DNA of 64,000 nucleotides, from contig NZ_SLZG01000001.1 of NCBI RefSeq assembly GCF_004341625.1, forward strand, positions 372,001 through 436,000, written 5' to 3'. How positions within the stretch are numbered: position 1 is the stretch's first letter; every line of letters begins with the position of its first letter. Positions 53,651 to 63,928 of this stretch are shown here, piece after piece. The notes beneath the pieces are model-generated. The model was given only the letters and a program-made list of their open reading frames with translations. It was not told where the DNA came from and ran no database searches. This DNA comes from Rhizobium sp. BK376. GTDB lineage: Bacteria; Pseudomonadota; Alphaproteobacteria; Rhizobiales; Rhizobiaceae. The position numbers and the translations under genes are program-made.

Positions 53651-55156
53651 CTACTTCTCGCTTCCCGATTCGTAATTTGCCCGAACCAGTTCATCGAGCA
53701 GGCGTACGCCGAAACCGGAGCCCCAGGACTGGTTGATCTCGTCCTGAATGGAACCCATCGCCGTGCCTGCGATATCGAGATGCGCCCAGGGCGTTTCCTG
53801 GACGAAGCGCTTGAGGAACTGTGCAGCCGTGATCGAGCCGCCGTTACGGCCGCCGGTATTCTTCATGTCGGCGAACTTGCTGTCGATCAGCTTGTCGTAA
53901 TCCCGACCGAGCGGCATGCGCCAGAGGCGCTCGTTCGTCGTCAGGCCTGCCGCTATCAGCTGGTTCGCCAACTGGTCGTCGTTGGAAAACAGGCCGGCAT
54001 GCAGATTGCCGAGAGCGACCATGATCGCGCCCGTCAGCGTGGCGAGGTTGATCATGAATTGCGGCTTGAAGCGGTCGTTGGTGTACCAGAGCGCATCGCT
54101 GAGTACGAGGCGACCTTCAGCATCCGTGTTGATGATTTCAATGGTTTGGCCCGACATCGACGTGACGATGTCGCCGGGACGCTGCGCATTGCCATCAGGC
54201 ATGTTTTCGACAAGGCCGATGACACCGATAGCGTTGACCTTGGCCTGGCGGGCAGCAAGCGTGTGCATCAGGCCGGTCACCGCGGCCGCGCCGCCCATGT
54301 CGCCCTTCATGTCTTCCATGCCGGCTGCCGGTTTGATCGAAATACCGCCCGTATCGAAGACAACGCCCTTGCCGATGAAGGCGACCGGCTTGTCCTTTGC
54401 CTTGGCGCCCTTCCACTGCATGATCGCCAGGCGCGGCGGGCGAACCGAGCCTTGCGCCACGCCGAGAAGCGCGCCCATACCGAGGCGGCGCATTTCGCGC
54501 TCCGTCAAGATTTCCACTTCGACGCCGAGCTTTTCGAGCTCCTTTGCCTTGGCCGCGAATTCGACTGGACCGAGGACATTCGGCGGCTCGTTGACGAGTT
54601 CGCGGGCAAGGTTGACGCCCGATGCGATCGCCTCGGAGTCGGAGAAGCTTTTCTTTGCCGCAGAGGCATTCGCAACGACGATCGTCACCTTGACCGATTT
54701 TGAACTCGCCTTGTCTTCGTCGTCATTCTTCTTGGTCTTGTAGGTATCGAAGCTATAGGCGCGCAACAGCATGCCCAGAGCGAAATCGGCTGCTGCCTTT
54801 CCGCTCGCCTCAGCGCCCGGCGTATCCAGGAAGATTGCGACCTTCTCGACATTCTTTATCCGCGCTGCGGCGGCGCCACCGAGCTTCAGCCAATCATGGG
54901 CATTAAGATCGGCCACCTTCCCGCCGCCGATGACAAAGATGCGATCCGCAGGCGAACCTTCCGGCGCGACGATGTCGAGCGCGTTCAGCCCCTTGGCAGA
55001 ATAGCGGGCAATCCGCGCCGCCTTCGCGAAAACATTTGCCGGATCCGCGATCGCGGCACCCGCCGGCAACTCGTTGTCGATATCTTTCAAGAGAATGGCA
55101 AGACCGCCGCTCAGCCGTACTGACTTTGCGAAGGTAATCTCGAATTTTGCTGACAT
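53651..55156 (-). CDS. pepA: Leucyl aminopeptidase (M17)
   Basis: 501 residues from ATG 55156, with GGAG upstream; the frame is open 18 codons further. The metal and active-site residues are in [20 protein letters not shown] (Lys, Asp) and [16 protein letters not shown], the M17 signature. It trims N-terminal residues of peptides and in E. coli also binds DNA. It heads the pepA-holC unit and is divergent from the PAP2 gene. Confidence 0.95.
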   Translation of the reverse strand: MSAKFEITFAKSVRLSGGLAILLKDIDNELPAGAAIADPANVFAKAARIARYSAKGLNALDIVAPEGSPADRIFVIGGGKVADLNAHDWLKLGGAAAARIKNVEKVAIFLDTPGAEASGKAAADFALGMLLRAYSFDTYKTKKNDDEDKASSKSVKVTIVVANASAAKKSFSDSEAIASGVNLARELVNEPPNVLGPVEFAAKAKELEKLGVEVEILTEREMRRLGMGALLGVAQGSVRPPRLAIMQWKGAKAKDKPVAFIGKGVVFDTGGISIKPAAGMEDMKGDMGGAAAVTGLMHTLAARQAKVNAIGVIGLVENMPDGNAQRPGDIVTSMSGQTIEIINTDAEGRLVLSDALWYTNDRFKPQFMINLATLTGAIMVALGNLHAGLFSNDDQLANQLIAAGLTTNERLWRMPLGRDYDKLIDSKFADMKNTGGRNGGSITAAQFLKRFVQETPWAHLDIAGTAMGSIQDEINQSWGSGFGVRLLDELVRANYESGSEK

Positions 55157-55330
55157 ATCTGCTCCGGGGGAAGGCACTGAAAGTAATTGGACCTTATTAG
55201 CCTCGATCATTCAGGGTTTCCGCATCGAATACAAGCTGCTGGCGAATCTTTCGACCGGGAAATCCACCGAAGACCTTCAAATCCCTGTCATTTGGAGCTG
55301 CTAAAGGAACCCCGAAGCTTGTCTGCTGCG

Positions 55331-56140
55331 ATGCAGCAAGTATCGCTTTTCGACGGAATTACCTTGATCATCAATTTTGAAAGCTCAGAACGAGGGGGGC
55401 TTTTACCGACCCTCTTGCGCCCGCAGACGGCTGGAGATGCTTTCATCCTCCTGTTCTGTCTCTGGTGGCTGCTGCTGGCTATTTTCGCCACCTTCCCTGA
55501 GATCGATCTGAGCGTCGCAGGGCTTTTCTTCAAACCCGAGCAGTGTCCGGTTGCGGTCAAAAAGATTTGCGGCGATTTCCCCTATGGTGAAGATCCGCAT
55601 CTGCGTATTCTGCGCGAAGTCTTCTTCCAGCTGCCCTACGTCGTCGCCATTGCCCTTTGCTGGATGCTGTTCGACTGTCTGCAGCATCATGGTGCGACCT
55701 TCAATGTCGTGCGTGCCCGCAACCTCAAGATCGCGCTCGGCTCGCTGATCGTAGGGCCGGTGATCATCGTCAATCTCTGGCTCAAGGCGTTTTCCGGTCG
55801 CCCCCGCCCGCGGCAGACGGACCTTTTCGGTGGAATGCTCGATTTCGTGCATGCCGGTTCCTTTGCCGGCAAATGCGTGAGCAACTGCTCCTTCATATCC
55901 GGAGAGGCGGCCTCAGCGGGCTGGATGTTCTGCCTGATTTTCCTGATTCCGCAGCCGGCCCGCTCGGCTCTTGCGTTGCCGATCGGCGTTGTATCGATCC
56001 TCATCCCCGCCCTTCGGGTCGCCTTCGGCGGACATTATCTTTCAGACGCCGTGCTCGGCTGGCTTTCATCGCCCGTCATATTTCTGGCTCTTTTCGCGCT
56101 ATCCCAAACGACACACAGCAGAAAAATTTCTGAATTTTAA
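55331..56140 (+). CDS. PAP2-family membrane phosphatase with altered motif 2
   Basis: 269 residues from ATG 55331, several TM segments. Motif 1 KAFSGRPRP (K152, R159, P160) and motif 3 ALRVAFGGHYLSD (R229, nucleophile H235, D239) are intact, but the catalytic His of motif 2 (usual SGH) is Glu192 in CSFISGEAAS. It resembles lipid phosphatases acting on lipid A or undecaprenyl-PP. The start is uncertain because upstream codons are open and no clear binding site is seen. It lies just before lptF. Confidence 0.75.
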   Translation: MQQVSLFDGITLIINFESSERGGLLPTLLRPQTAGDAFILLFCLWWLLLAIFATFPEIDLSVAGLFFKPEQCPVAVKKICGDFPYGEDPHLRILREVFFQLPYVVAIALCWMLFDCLQHHGATFNVVRARNLKIALGSLIVGPVIIVNLWLKAFSGRPRPRQTDLFGGMLDFVHAGSFAGKCVSNCSFISGEAASAGWMFCLIFLIPQPARSALALPIGVVSILIPALRVAFGGHYLSDAVLGWLSSPVIFLALFALSQTTHSRKISEF

Positions 56141-56247
56141 CGAAATTTTTTCAATCGGGTTGTCGCAAAAAAATATCAAACATCGTAGAGCAATGAATCT
56201 CTGCCGGGCCATCGTGCTGCGGTGGGGCATTGTATCCAAGGGCCGGC

Positions 56248-57417
56248 ATGAAACTACTCGAGATATATATCATTCGGCGTGTCGGCCAAATGTTCCTGGT
56301 AGCCCTGCTGCCGGTTCTCGCGATCATCTGGACCACCCAGGTGTTGCAGCGCATCAATCTCGTGACCGATAGCGGTCAGTCGATCGGCTCCTTCGCGAAG
56401 CTCGCCACCCTCATCCTGCCGACCATCATTCCGGTCGTGCTGCCCTTTGCCATGGTGATCGGTATCGCTCAGACGCTGACAGCGATGAACAATGATTCGG
56501 AGCTGACGGTCATGGAGGCGGCGGGCGCGAATCGCAGCGTGATCATCCGACCGATCATGCTGCTTGCTCTTGCAGTGAGCGTCTTTTCCTTCTTCGTGGA
56601 CAACATGGTCGAGCCTCGGGCGAAGGTTGCGGCGCGCCAGATGGTGGCTGCCGCCTATGCGGATCTGCTGTCGACCGTTATCGAGGAAAAGAATTTCCGG
56701 CGTATCGAAGACGGGCTTTACGTCCAGATATCGCAGCGCCTGTCGGGACGTATCCTCAAGGGCCTTTTCGTCGCGGATTCGCGCGATCCGGCCTCCGATC
56801 TCATCTATTATGCCAAGGAAGGTGCGGTCGATCCCTCCGGCACGTCACTGCTGATGAAGGATGGAGAAGTCCACCGCAAGACGCCCGATGGCAACGTTTC
56901 CATCGTCAAGTTCGCTTCCTATTCGTTCGATCTTTCGGATATGACGGCAAACAAGGGTCAGGCGACGCTGCGCTCGAGCGACCGTGATCTCGGATTCCTG
57001 CTTCACCCTGATCCAAACGATCCGGATTATCGGGCAAAGCCGGGCGGCTATCGGGCCGAACTTCACCGACGCCTCACGGATTGGGCTCTGCCTGCAGTCT
57101 TCGCACTCATTTCGCTTGTCATTGCCGGGGACGCGCGTTCGCACCGCGAGGCACGCCTGCATCCGCTGGTCTCGGCGCTAACCATCGCATTCGCGCTGCG
57201 TTGGGCGGATTTCTATGCCGCGAACCAGATCGAGAATTCGCCTTTCTATATATTCGTGCTTTACGCACTGAATATCGGGGCAGCCCTCATCGCGATTCTG
57301 TTGCTCAGTCGTTCGAAGCGGCAAATGATGCCGGCCACGATCGGCAGCCGCCTTTCCGCCGTCTGGGTTGCGATACAGGGGCGCATGCCGAAGAGATCGA
57401 GCGGAGGCGAAGCATGA
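56248..57417 (+). CDS. lptF: LPS export ABC transporter permease LptF
   Basis: 389 residues. Six TM helices flank a periplasmic beta-jellyroll domain; the N-terminal MKLLEIYIIRRVGQMFLVAL and the ELTVMEAAGANRSVIIRP coupling loop are family features. It works with LptG and LptB to move LPS from the inner membrane to LptC/A. ATG 56248 is chosen over an upstream codon by AAGGG. The stop overlaps the lptG start (ATGA). Confidence 0.93.
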   Translation: MKLLEIYIIRRVGQMFLVALLPVLAIIWTTQVLQRINLVTDSGQSIGSFAKLATLILPTIIPVVLPFAMVIGIAQTLTAMNNDSELTVMEAAGANRSVIIRPIMLLALAVSVFSFFVDNMVEPRAKVAARQMVAAAYADLLSTVIEEKNFRRIEDGLYVQISQRLSGRILKGLFVADSRDPASDLIYYAKEGAVDPSGTSLLMKDGEVHRKTPDGNVSIVKFASYSFDLSDMTANKGQATLRSSDRDLGFLLHPDPNDPDYRAKPGGYRAELHRRLTDWALPAVFALISLVIAGDARSHREARLHPLVSALTIAFALRWADFYAANQIENSPFYIFVLYALNIGAALIAILLLSRSKRQMMPATIGSRLSAVWVAIQGRMPKRSSGGEA

Positions 57418-58529
57418 TCTTCGATACGCTCGGCCGCTACTTCTTTATCTTCACTACGCTCGGCCGCTACTTCTTCGTCCGCTATATGCTGACGACCTTC
57501 TGGTTCTTCCTCGGCGTCATCTCGATCGTCTTTCTGGTCGACTTCAGCGAAACCGCCGGCCGGCTTGCCGGTCTGCCGGGCTACACGGTAACGGTCGGCC
57601 TGGTGATGACAGCGGTGCGGCTTCCGCTTATTCTGCAGCAGACAGTACCGTTCATCGCGCTGTTCGTGGGGATGACGGTGCTGATCGCGCTCAACCGGCG
57701 CCTGGAACTGGTCGTGGCGCGCGCGGCCGGCGTTTCAGTCTGGCAGTTCATGACGCCCTTCGTAGGTGGTGCGATCGTTGTTGGCCTATTGACCATGCTG
57801 GCGCTCAATCCGGTCGCCGCCTGGGGACAAAGGCAGGCGGAAGCCATCGAGGGAGACCTGCGCGGCGATCCCTCCTACCGCAATACGCTCACTGTTCCGT
57901 GGCTTCGCCAGATCAGCGGCAAGGACGACGTGATCATCGGCGCCAAGGCCATCCAGAACAATGGATTAACACTTATCAACCCGGTCTTTATCCACTTTGA
58001 TTCACAGGGGAACATCGTGCTGCGGCAGGATGCTGCCATGGCAAAATTGGAAGATGGTTACTGGCTTCTTAACAACGTCGTCGAGAGGGCGCCGGGTGAA
58101 ATCCCGGCTCACAAGACAACGGTACAGGTTCGTACGAATCTGAAACAGGACTTCGTCTCCCAGCGTTTGGTAGATCCGGAAACCATTGCTTTTTATGATC
58201 TTTCTAATCGAATTACGATTGCAAAAGATTTCGGCATCTCAACCAAGGCGTTGGAGACACAATTTCACTCGTTGCTGTCGCAGCCATTCCTTCTGGTGGC
58301 AATGACGCTGATCGCAGCAACCGTGTCCCTAAAATTCAGTAGATTCAACCAATCACGTTCGGTGATTCTGGGTGGCATCATTTCAGGCTTCGTGCTTTAT
58401 GTGGTCACCGTGCTTGTAAAGGCATTCGGAAGCAGCGGCGTGGTTCCCCCCTTCGTAGCGACCTGGATACCAGTCATCGTCGCGTTGGCTCTCGGGGCAA
58501 CGATTCTGCTTCATCAGGAGGACGGCTAG
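57414..58529 (+). CDS. lptG: LPS export ABC transporter permease LptG
   Basis: 371 residues. Six TM helices and a periplasmic domain; RYMLTTFWFFLGVISIVFLVDFSE opens it (split by the 10-residue repeat) and LELVVARAAGVSVWQF is the coupling helix. Residues 5-14 and 15-24 are a tandem duplication (TLGRYFF twice), so the protein is 10 residues longer than expected at the N-terminus. Start ATG 57414 overlaps the lptF stop. Confidence 0.93.
   Translation: MIFDTLGRYFFIFTTLGRYFFVRYMLTTFWFFLGVISIVFLVDFSETAGRLAGLPGYTVTVGLVMTAVRLPLILQQTVPFIALFVGMTVLIALNRRLELVVARAAGVSVWQFMTPFVGGAIVVGLLTMLALNPVAAWGQRQAEAIEGDLRGDPSYRNTLTVPWLRQISGKDDVIIGAKAIQNNGLTLINPVFIHFDSQGNIVLRQDAAMAKLEDGYWLLNNVVERAPGEIPAHKTTVQVRTNLKQDFVSQRLVDPETIAFYDLSNRITIAKDFGISTKALETQFHSLLSQPFLLVAMTLIAATVSLKFSRFNQSRSVILGGIISGFVLYVVTVLVKAFGSSGVVPPFVATWIPVIVALALGATILLHQEDG
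57425..57484 (+). repeat. 30-bp tandem duplication in the 5' end of lptG
   Basis: TACGCTCGGCCGCTACTTCTT occurs at 57425 and again at 57455, period 30. It adds ten codons in frame before the first TM helix. Confidence 0.85.
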
Positions 58530-60901
58530 TGGCGGTCAGTAACCGCAAGCGTATTGGCAAAATCGTAGCTGCCCTGCTCTCGGGTGCGGCTGCCTATGTG
58601 TTCGTCGTGGCGAGCCCGGTTGTCGTCTATGCACAGGCAAATGACGCGGCGGCAACAACGCCAGGCACGAAAGTTAAGGTTCCTGAAGGATCGAAGCTCG
58701 TTCTGTCCTCGAACGAGCTCATCTATAACAAGGATACGCAGATCGTAACGGCGAGCGGCGCCGTGCAGATCAATTACGGCGGCTACCGCATGGTGTCGCA
58801 GCGCGTCGAATATAATCAGAAGACCGGCAGGATGACGGCGACAGGCAATGTCGAACTGATCACGCCTGACGGCAACCGCATGTACGGTGACCACATGGAT
58901 GTCACCGACAATTTCTCGGATGGTTTCGTTGACGCATTGCGTCTGGAAATGCCCGACAATACCCGCCTTGCCGCTGAAAAGGGCGAGCGCGTGGGCGGCA
59001 CCCAGATGATCCTGACCAAGGGCGTCTATACCGCCTGCCTGCCGTGCTCCGCGGTTGGGCGTGCTCCGCTGTGGCAAGTCAAGGCGCAGCGTGTCGTGCA
59101 GGATGGCAAGACGCATACCGTCACCCTGCATCACGCCCGGATGGAGCTTTTCGGCCAGCCGATCGCATATGTCCCGTGGATGCAGGTTCCGGATAATACC
59201 GTCAAGCGGAAGTCAGGCTTCCTGTTCCCGAGCTTCGGCATCAACGAAAATCTCGGTTTCAGCGCCTCCGTTCCCTACTATTACGTGATCTCGCCAAGCA
59301 TGGATGCGACGGTCACCGGCACGTATTATACGAGCCAGGGGTTCCTTCTGCAGGGCGAGGTTCGCAACCGCTTCGAAAACGGCACCCACACGCTGCGTTT
59401 CGCTGGGATAGATCAATCGAATCCCAACCAGTTCAACTCGGGCACGACTGACTCGAAGCAGACAACGCGCGGATTTGTAGCGTCCAAGGGCGACTTCAAG
59501 ATCAATCCGCGCTGGGCGTTCGGCTGGGATGCGATGTTGCAGAGCGACAACGATTTTGCTCGCACCTACAACTTGACCGGCTTCAACCAGAGCACACATA
59601 CCAACCAGGCCTATTTGACGGGCATTGGCAAGCGTAACTATTTCGACGCGCGGGCCTACTATTTCGACGTGCAGAATGCAGCGACGGACCCGGATCTTTC
59701 GGCCGTGACCGCCGAGAAGCAGCAGTCGATCGTCTATCCTGTCATCGACTATCATTATGTCGCGCCGGAATCCGTGGAAGGCGGCGAACTTTCCGCCACC
59801 GTGAACTTCACGAACCTGTCCCGCGATACGGCGAGCACGCTCAGTCCGGCAGACTTCAACAACAGATTCCTAGGCTTGTCCGGAACTGACACGCGCCTGA
59901 CGACGGAAGTGCAGTGGCAGAGAACGTTTACGACTGACGAAGGCTTGCAACTGACACCGTTGCTCGCAGCACGTGGCGACGCGTTTGGCCTTGGTATGGA
60001 TTCACCGAGTTCGCAGGGTCTATCCTATACGGGTAGCTTCGATGACAACAGCACTGCCACGCGCGGCATGCTGACTGCAGGGCTTGAGGCGAAGTACCCG
60101 ATCCTCGTTTCGACCAGCAACAGCACGCATGTGTTCGAACCGATCGCGCAGATCTATGCGCGTCCGAACGAACAGCTTGCGGGCGAGCTTCCCAACGAGG
60201 ATGCGCAGAGCTTCGTCTTCGATGCCACCAATCTGTTCGACCGCGACAAGTTCTCCGGCTACGATCGGGTGGAAGGCGGCACGCGCGCCAATCTCGGTAT
60301 TCGCTATACCGGCAGCTTCGACAGCGGCTACAAGCTGCAGAGTATTGCCGGTCAGTCTTATCAGGTCGCGGGCATGAATTCCTTTGCGACACCCGATCTG
60401 GTCGGTGCCGGGGCGGAATCGGGTCTGGAGACGCGGAGTTCCGACTACGTCGGAATGGTGGGAGTGACGACGCCGCAGGGCATTTCGCTTTCGACCTCCT
60501 ACCGCCTGGATGAACAAGATCTAAGCTATAAGCGCGGTGATACGGCCGTCAGCTATAGCAATCCGGATTTCCAGAGTTCGCTGGTCTATACTCATATTGC
60601 AGCTCAGCCGAACTATGGGTTCCTGGAGAACCAGGACGAAATCCAGGGCAGCGCCAAGTACAAGTTCAAGGACTACTGGTCGATCTTCGGTACGGTTTCG
60701 TATGACTTGAACAACGACGAGATAACCCGCGAGGGGGTTGGACTTTCCTACGAGGACGAGTGCACCATTTTCACCCTCGCCTTTATCTCGCGTAAGGACT
60801 CAACCAATGAGACGGCGAGCGACTGGTCGGTTGGCGCTCGCATCACCTTCCGTACGCTGGGTGATATCAATTTGGGTGACACTCAGAACACAACGTTCTG
60901 A
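58529..60901 (+). CDS. lptD: LPS-assembly protein LptD
   Basis: 790 residues. Signal peptide (cleavage near VVYAQA, residue 36), an N-terminal OstA/LptA-like jellyroll (YNKDTQIVTASGAVQINYGG, VELITPDGNRMYGDHMDVTD), then the C-terminal barrel ending NTTF. Cysteines in ACLPCSAVGR and DECTIF can form the disulfides needed for function. It inserts LPS in the outer leaflet of the outer membrane. GTG start at 58529 shares its first base with the lptG stop; AGGAGG is upstream. Confidence 0.93.
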   Translation: MAVSNRKRIGKIVAALLSGAAAYVFVVASPVVVYAQANDAAATTPGTKVKVPEGSKLVLSSNELIYNKDTQIVTASGAVQINYGGYRMVSQRVEYNQKTGRMTATGNVELITPDGNRMYGDHMDVTDNFSDGFVDALRLEMPDNTRLAAEKGERVGGTQMILTKGVYTACLPCSAVGRAPLWQVKAQRVVQDGKTHTVTLHHARMELFGQPIAYVPWMQVPDNTVKRKSGFLFPSFGINENLGFSASVPYYYVISPSMDATVTGTYYTSQGFLLQGEVRNRFENGTHTLRFAGIDQSNPNQFNSGTTDSKQTTRGFVASKGDFKINPRWAFGWDAMLQSDNDFARTYNLTGFNQSTHTNQAYLTGIGKRNYFDARAYYFDVQNAATDPDLSAVTAEKQQSIVYPVIDYHYVAPESVEGGELSATVNFTNLSRDTASTLSPADFNNRFLGLSGTDTRLTTEVQWQRTFTTDEGLQLTPLLAARGDAFGLGMDSPSSQGLSYTGSFDDNSTATRGMLTAGLEAKYPILVSTSNSTHVFEPIAQIYARPNEQLAGELPNEDAQSFVFDATNLFDRDKFSGYDRVEGGTRANLGIRYTGSFDSGYKLQSIAGQSYQVAGMNSFATPDLVGAGAESGLETRSSDYVGMVGVTTPQGISLSTSYRLDEQDLSYKRGDTAVSYSNPDFQSSLVYTHIAAQPNYGFLENQDEIQGSAKYKFKDYWSIFGTVSYDLNNDEITREGVGLSYEDECTIFTLAFISRKDSTNETASDWSVGARITFRTLGDINLGDTQNTTF

Positions 60902-60908
60902 TCCAGAG

Positions 60909-60943
60909 GAGACGACCTAGCGGCTGCCGCCTGGTCGTCTCTT
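60909..60943 (+). terminator. Hairpin after lptD
   Basis: 9-bp stem (60909-60917 with 60933-60941, 15-nt loop) followed by only TT. It could end or attenuate transcription before the surA-like gene. Confidence 0.5.
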
Positions 60944-61107
60944 CCGTCGCGCGATTATAATCCACACTGGATGTCATTGTTTCGCCGCAAGGATTGTGCA
61001 ATTCACGGTCCTTGCTGTAGATGTATGGCTCAAAATCGCCGGTGTCGTTCGACTTAATCCGTAGATGTGACGATGCCCGATACGCGACCTTTGGGAAGGG
61101 GTAATTG

Positions 61108-62055
61108 ATGTTTTCTGCAAGGACACCGATGCGCGCCATGGTGATTGGAGCCGCCGTATTGGCGATGGCGGCAATTGCAGTGCCGCAGGCCTACGCGGCG
61201 ACCGGTGGCGGTGGCAGCGAAGTGAAGGCTGTCGTCAACAACACCGCGATTACCAGCGGCGACGTCGCCAAGCGCGTCAACTTCCTGAAGCTGCAGCACC
61301 AGAAGGGCGATCTTGGCAAGCTTGCGGTACAGCAGCTCGTCGATGAAACGCTGAAGCGCCAGGAAATAACGCGTGTCCACATGTCTGTCAGCACGCAGGA
61401 TGTCGATGCAGCCTTCGGCCGTTTCGCCACGAGCAACAAGATGTCCACCGAACAGCTTGGCCAGATTTTGGACAAGATGGGCGTCGGCGTCGACCATTTC
61501 AAATCCTATATCGCCGTTTCCATGAGTTGGTCCCGTGTTATCAATGCGCGCTACGGATCGGCCAAGATGTCGAACGACGACCTCGTCAAGCGCATGACCG
61601 AGAACAAGGAAAAGCCTGCGACGACGGAATATTTCCTGAAGCAGGTCATCTTCGTCATCCCGGCGGCCAAGAGGAATGCGATCACCGCGCAACGAAAAGC
61701 CGAAGCAGAAGCGTCGCGCGCGAAATTCCCCGGCTGCGACCAGGCCAAGGTCTTTGCTGCCACCATGCATGATGTCTCCGTTCGAGACCTCGGTCGTGTG
61801 CTGGCGCCCGAGCTGCCGGACGGCTGGAAGCCGCTGATCGAAAAGGCGTCGGGCAATACGACACCGACGCTGGTCACCGATCGCGGCGTCGAGTACCTCG
61901 CCATCTGCTCACAGCGGCAGGTCAATGACGACGTTGCAGCTGCCGCAGTCTTCCGCGCCGAGGATATCGGCAAGGGCGGCGATCAGGCGGTCAGCGCCAA
62001 CGACAAGAAGTATATGGACGAACTGCGCTCCAAGGCCCAGATCCTCTATCGCTGA
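61108..62055 (+). CDS. surA: SurA-like periplasmic chaperone / peptidyl-prolyl isomerase
   Basis: 315 residues from ATG 61108 (a TTG lies directly before it). Signal peptide ends near AYAATGG (residue 32). The SurA-N domain follows ([31 protein letters not shown]), then a single parvulin-like C-terminal region ([29 protein letters not shown]). In the canonical order lptD-surA-pdxA-rsmA it would guide outer-membrane proteins including LptD. Only one PPIase domain is seen, as usual in rhizobia. Confidence 0.85.
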   Translation: MFSARTPMRAMVIGAAVLAMAAIAVPQAYAATGGGGSEVKAVVNNTAITSGDVAKRVNFLKLQHQKGDLGKLAVQQLVDETLKRQEITRVHMSVSTQDVDAAFGRFATSNKMSTEQLGQILDKMGVGVDHFKSYIAVSMSWSRVINARYGSAKMSNDDLVKRMTENKEKPATTEYFLKQVIFVIPAAKRNAITAQRKAEAEASRAKFPGCDQAKVFAATMHDVSVRDLGRVLAPELPDGWKPLIEKASGNTTPTLVTDRGVEYLAICSQRQVNDDVAAAAVFRAEDIGKGGDQAVSANDKKYMDELRSKAQILYR

Positions 62056-62063
62056 TCGAGTTC

Positions 62064-63089
62064 ATGTCGTCGCTCTTTTCGCGCCCCCTCGCCCTCACTC
62101 AGGGCGATCCCGCCGGCATAGGTCCGGACATCACGCTTGTGGCATGGACACGGCGTACGGAGCTTGGATTACCGCCCTTTCTTTTCATCGGCGACCCAAA
62201 AGTCCTTGAGAGCAGGATGCGGCAGCTCGGCTTGACCGTGCCTCTGCGTGATGCGGACGCCGCGACCGCTTGCAGCGCCTTTGCCAGCGCCCTGCCCGTG
62301 CTCCCCATTGCATCAGGCGTGGATGTCGTTGCCGGCGAACCGCATATGGCAACAGCCAAGGGAACGATTGCTGCGATCGAGACAGCTGTTTCCCTCAGCA
62401 TGGCGGGCGAGGCGCTAGGGGTCGTGACCAATCCGATCGCGAAATCGGTTCTTTACGAAGCGGGTTTCGGCTTCCCGGGACATACGGAATTTCTGGCCGA
62501 TCTTGCGATGCGGGCAACAGGAAAGCCCGTCATGCCGGTCATGCTTTTGGCCGGGCCGAAGCTTCGGGCGATCCCCGTCACCATCCATATCCCGCTGAAG
62601 GACGTTCCGGGTGCTCTGACGACCGATCTTATCGTCGAGACGTGCCGGATCACCTATGCGGACCTCAAGGCGCGCTTCGGCATTGCCCACCCCAGACTTG
62701 CGGTCGCCGGGCTCAATCCTCATGCGGGAGAGAACGGGGCGCTCGGTAAAGAAGACGATGCGATCATCCTGCCGGCGATCCAGACATTGCGGGCGGAGGG
62801 CATCGACGCTTTCGGTCCGCTGCCGGCCGACACGATGTTTCACGACGACGCCCGCCGCAGATACGATGTGGCGATCTGCATGTATCACGACCAGGCGCTT
62901 ATTCCCGCCAAGGCTTTGGGCTTCGATGATTCCGTTAATGTAACACTGGGTCTGCCCTTCGTTCGCACGTCGCCAGATCACGGCACCGCATTCGGTATCG
63001 CCGGCAAAGGCGTTGCCAAAGAGCACAGCCTCGTCGCTGCGCTCAAGCTTGCGGCCGAGATCAGCCGCGCATCCGGAAGCCGTCTCTGA
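62064..63089 (+). CDS. pdxA: 4-hydroxythreonine-4-phosphate dehydrogenase
   Basis: 341 residues, vitamin B6 synthesis. [15 protein letters not shown] at the N-terminus; metal His in [27 protein letters not shown] and [23 protein letters not shown]-dependent oxidation of 4-phosphohydroxythreonine. It is 8 bases after the surA-like gene. The stop overlaps the rsmA start by one base (TGATG). Confidence 0.96.
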   Translation: MSSLFSRPLALTQGDPAGIGPDITLVAWTRRTELGLPPFLFIGDPKVLESRMRQLGLTVPLRDADAATACSAFASALPVLPIASGVDVVAGEPHMATAKGTIAAIETAVSLSMAGEALGVVTNPIAKSVLYEAGFGFPGHTEFLADLAMRATGKPVMPVMLLAGPKLRAIPVTIHIPLKDVPGALTTDLIVETCRITYADLKARFGIAHPRLAVAGLNPHAGENGALGKEDDAIILPAIQTLRAEGIDAFGPLPADTMFHDDARRRYDVAICMYHDQALIPAKALGFDDSVNVTLGLPFVRTSPDHGTAFGIAGKGVAKEHSLVAALKLAAEISRASGSRL

Positions 63090-63916
63090 TGGCAGCACTT
63101 GACGGCCTTCCGCCGCTGCGTGACGTCATCCAGCGTTACGGTCTGGATGCTCGAAAGGCGCTCGGCCAGAATTTCCTTCTCGATCTGAACCTGACGCAGA
63201 AGGTCGCCCGACAGGCCGGACCGCTCGAAGGCGTCACCGTTTTCGAGGTCGGGCCTGGCCCCGGCGGGCTGACCCGTGCAATCCTGGCGCTCGGCGCCAA
63301 GAAGGTCATCGCCGTTGAGCGGGACTCGCGCTGCTTACCGGCTCTGGCGGAGATCGCGGACCATTATCCCGGCAGGCTCGAGGTCATCGAAGGCGATGCG
63401 CTGAAGACCGATTTTGCCACGCTCGCTGCAGGCGAGCCGGTGCGCATTATCGCCAATCTTCCCTATAATGTCGGGACGCAACTGCTGGTCAACTGGCTCC
63501 TGCCACCGCAATGGCCGCCGTTCTGGCAATCGCTGACCCTGATGTTCCAGAAGGAAGTGGGCCAGCGCATCGTCGCTCGCGAGGATGACGATCATTATGG
63601 CCGTCTCGGCGTGCTCTGCGGCTGGCGAACGGAGGCCCACATGACCTTCGACATCTCGCCCCAGGCCTTCACGCCGCCGCCAAAGGTGACCTCGACCGTC
63701 GTGCACCTCACGCCGAAGGCAAATCCCATCCCCTGCCCGGTCGCCAAGCTGGAAAAGGTGACAGAAGCTGCGTTCGGCCAGCGGCGCAAGATGCTGCGCC
63801 AAAGCCTGAAATCGATTGGCGGCGAAGCTTTGCTTGTCAAAGCCGATATCGATCCGACGCGACGCGCCGAGACGCTGTCGATCGAGGAATTCTGCCGTCT
63901 GGCGAACTTCCTTTAA
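63089..63916 (+). CDS. rsmA: 16S rRNA (adenine(1518)-N6/adenine(1519)-N6)-dimethyltransferase
   Basis: 275 residues (KsgA). [20 protein letters not shown] motif [15 protein letters not shown], catalytic [16 protein letters not shown] and the C-terminal [14 protein letters not shown]. It dimethylates two adenines near the 3' end of 16S rRNA. Start ATG 63089 overlaps the pdxA stop. It converges on gmk. Confidence 0.97.
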   Translation: MAALDGLPPLRDVIQRYGLDARKALGQNFLLDLNLTQKVARQAGPLEGVTVFEVGPGPGGLTRAILALGAKKVIAVERDSRCLPALAEIADHYPGRLEVIEGDALKTDFATLAAGEPVRIIANLPYNVGTQLLVNWLLPPQWPPFWQSLTLMFQKEVGQRIVAREDDDHYGRLGVLCGWRTEAHMTFDISPQAFTPPPKVTSTVVHLTPKANPIPCPVAKLEKVTEAAFGQRRKMLRQSLKSIGGEALLVKADIDPTRRAETLSIEEFCRLANFL

Positions 63917-63928
63917 AGCTGGGCGATT

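Noticed and set aside
53387..54703. 438-codon plus-strand open frame opposite pepA
   Set aside because: Shadow of the pepA gene, whose M17 motifs are on the other strand.
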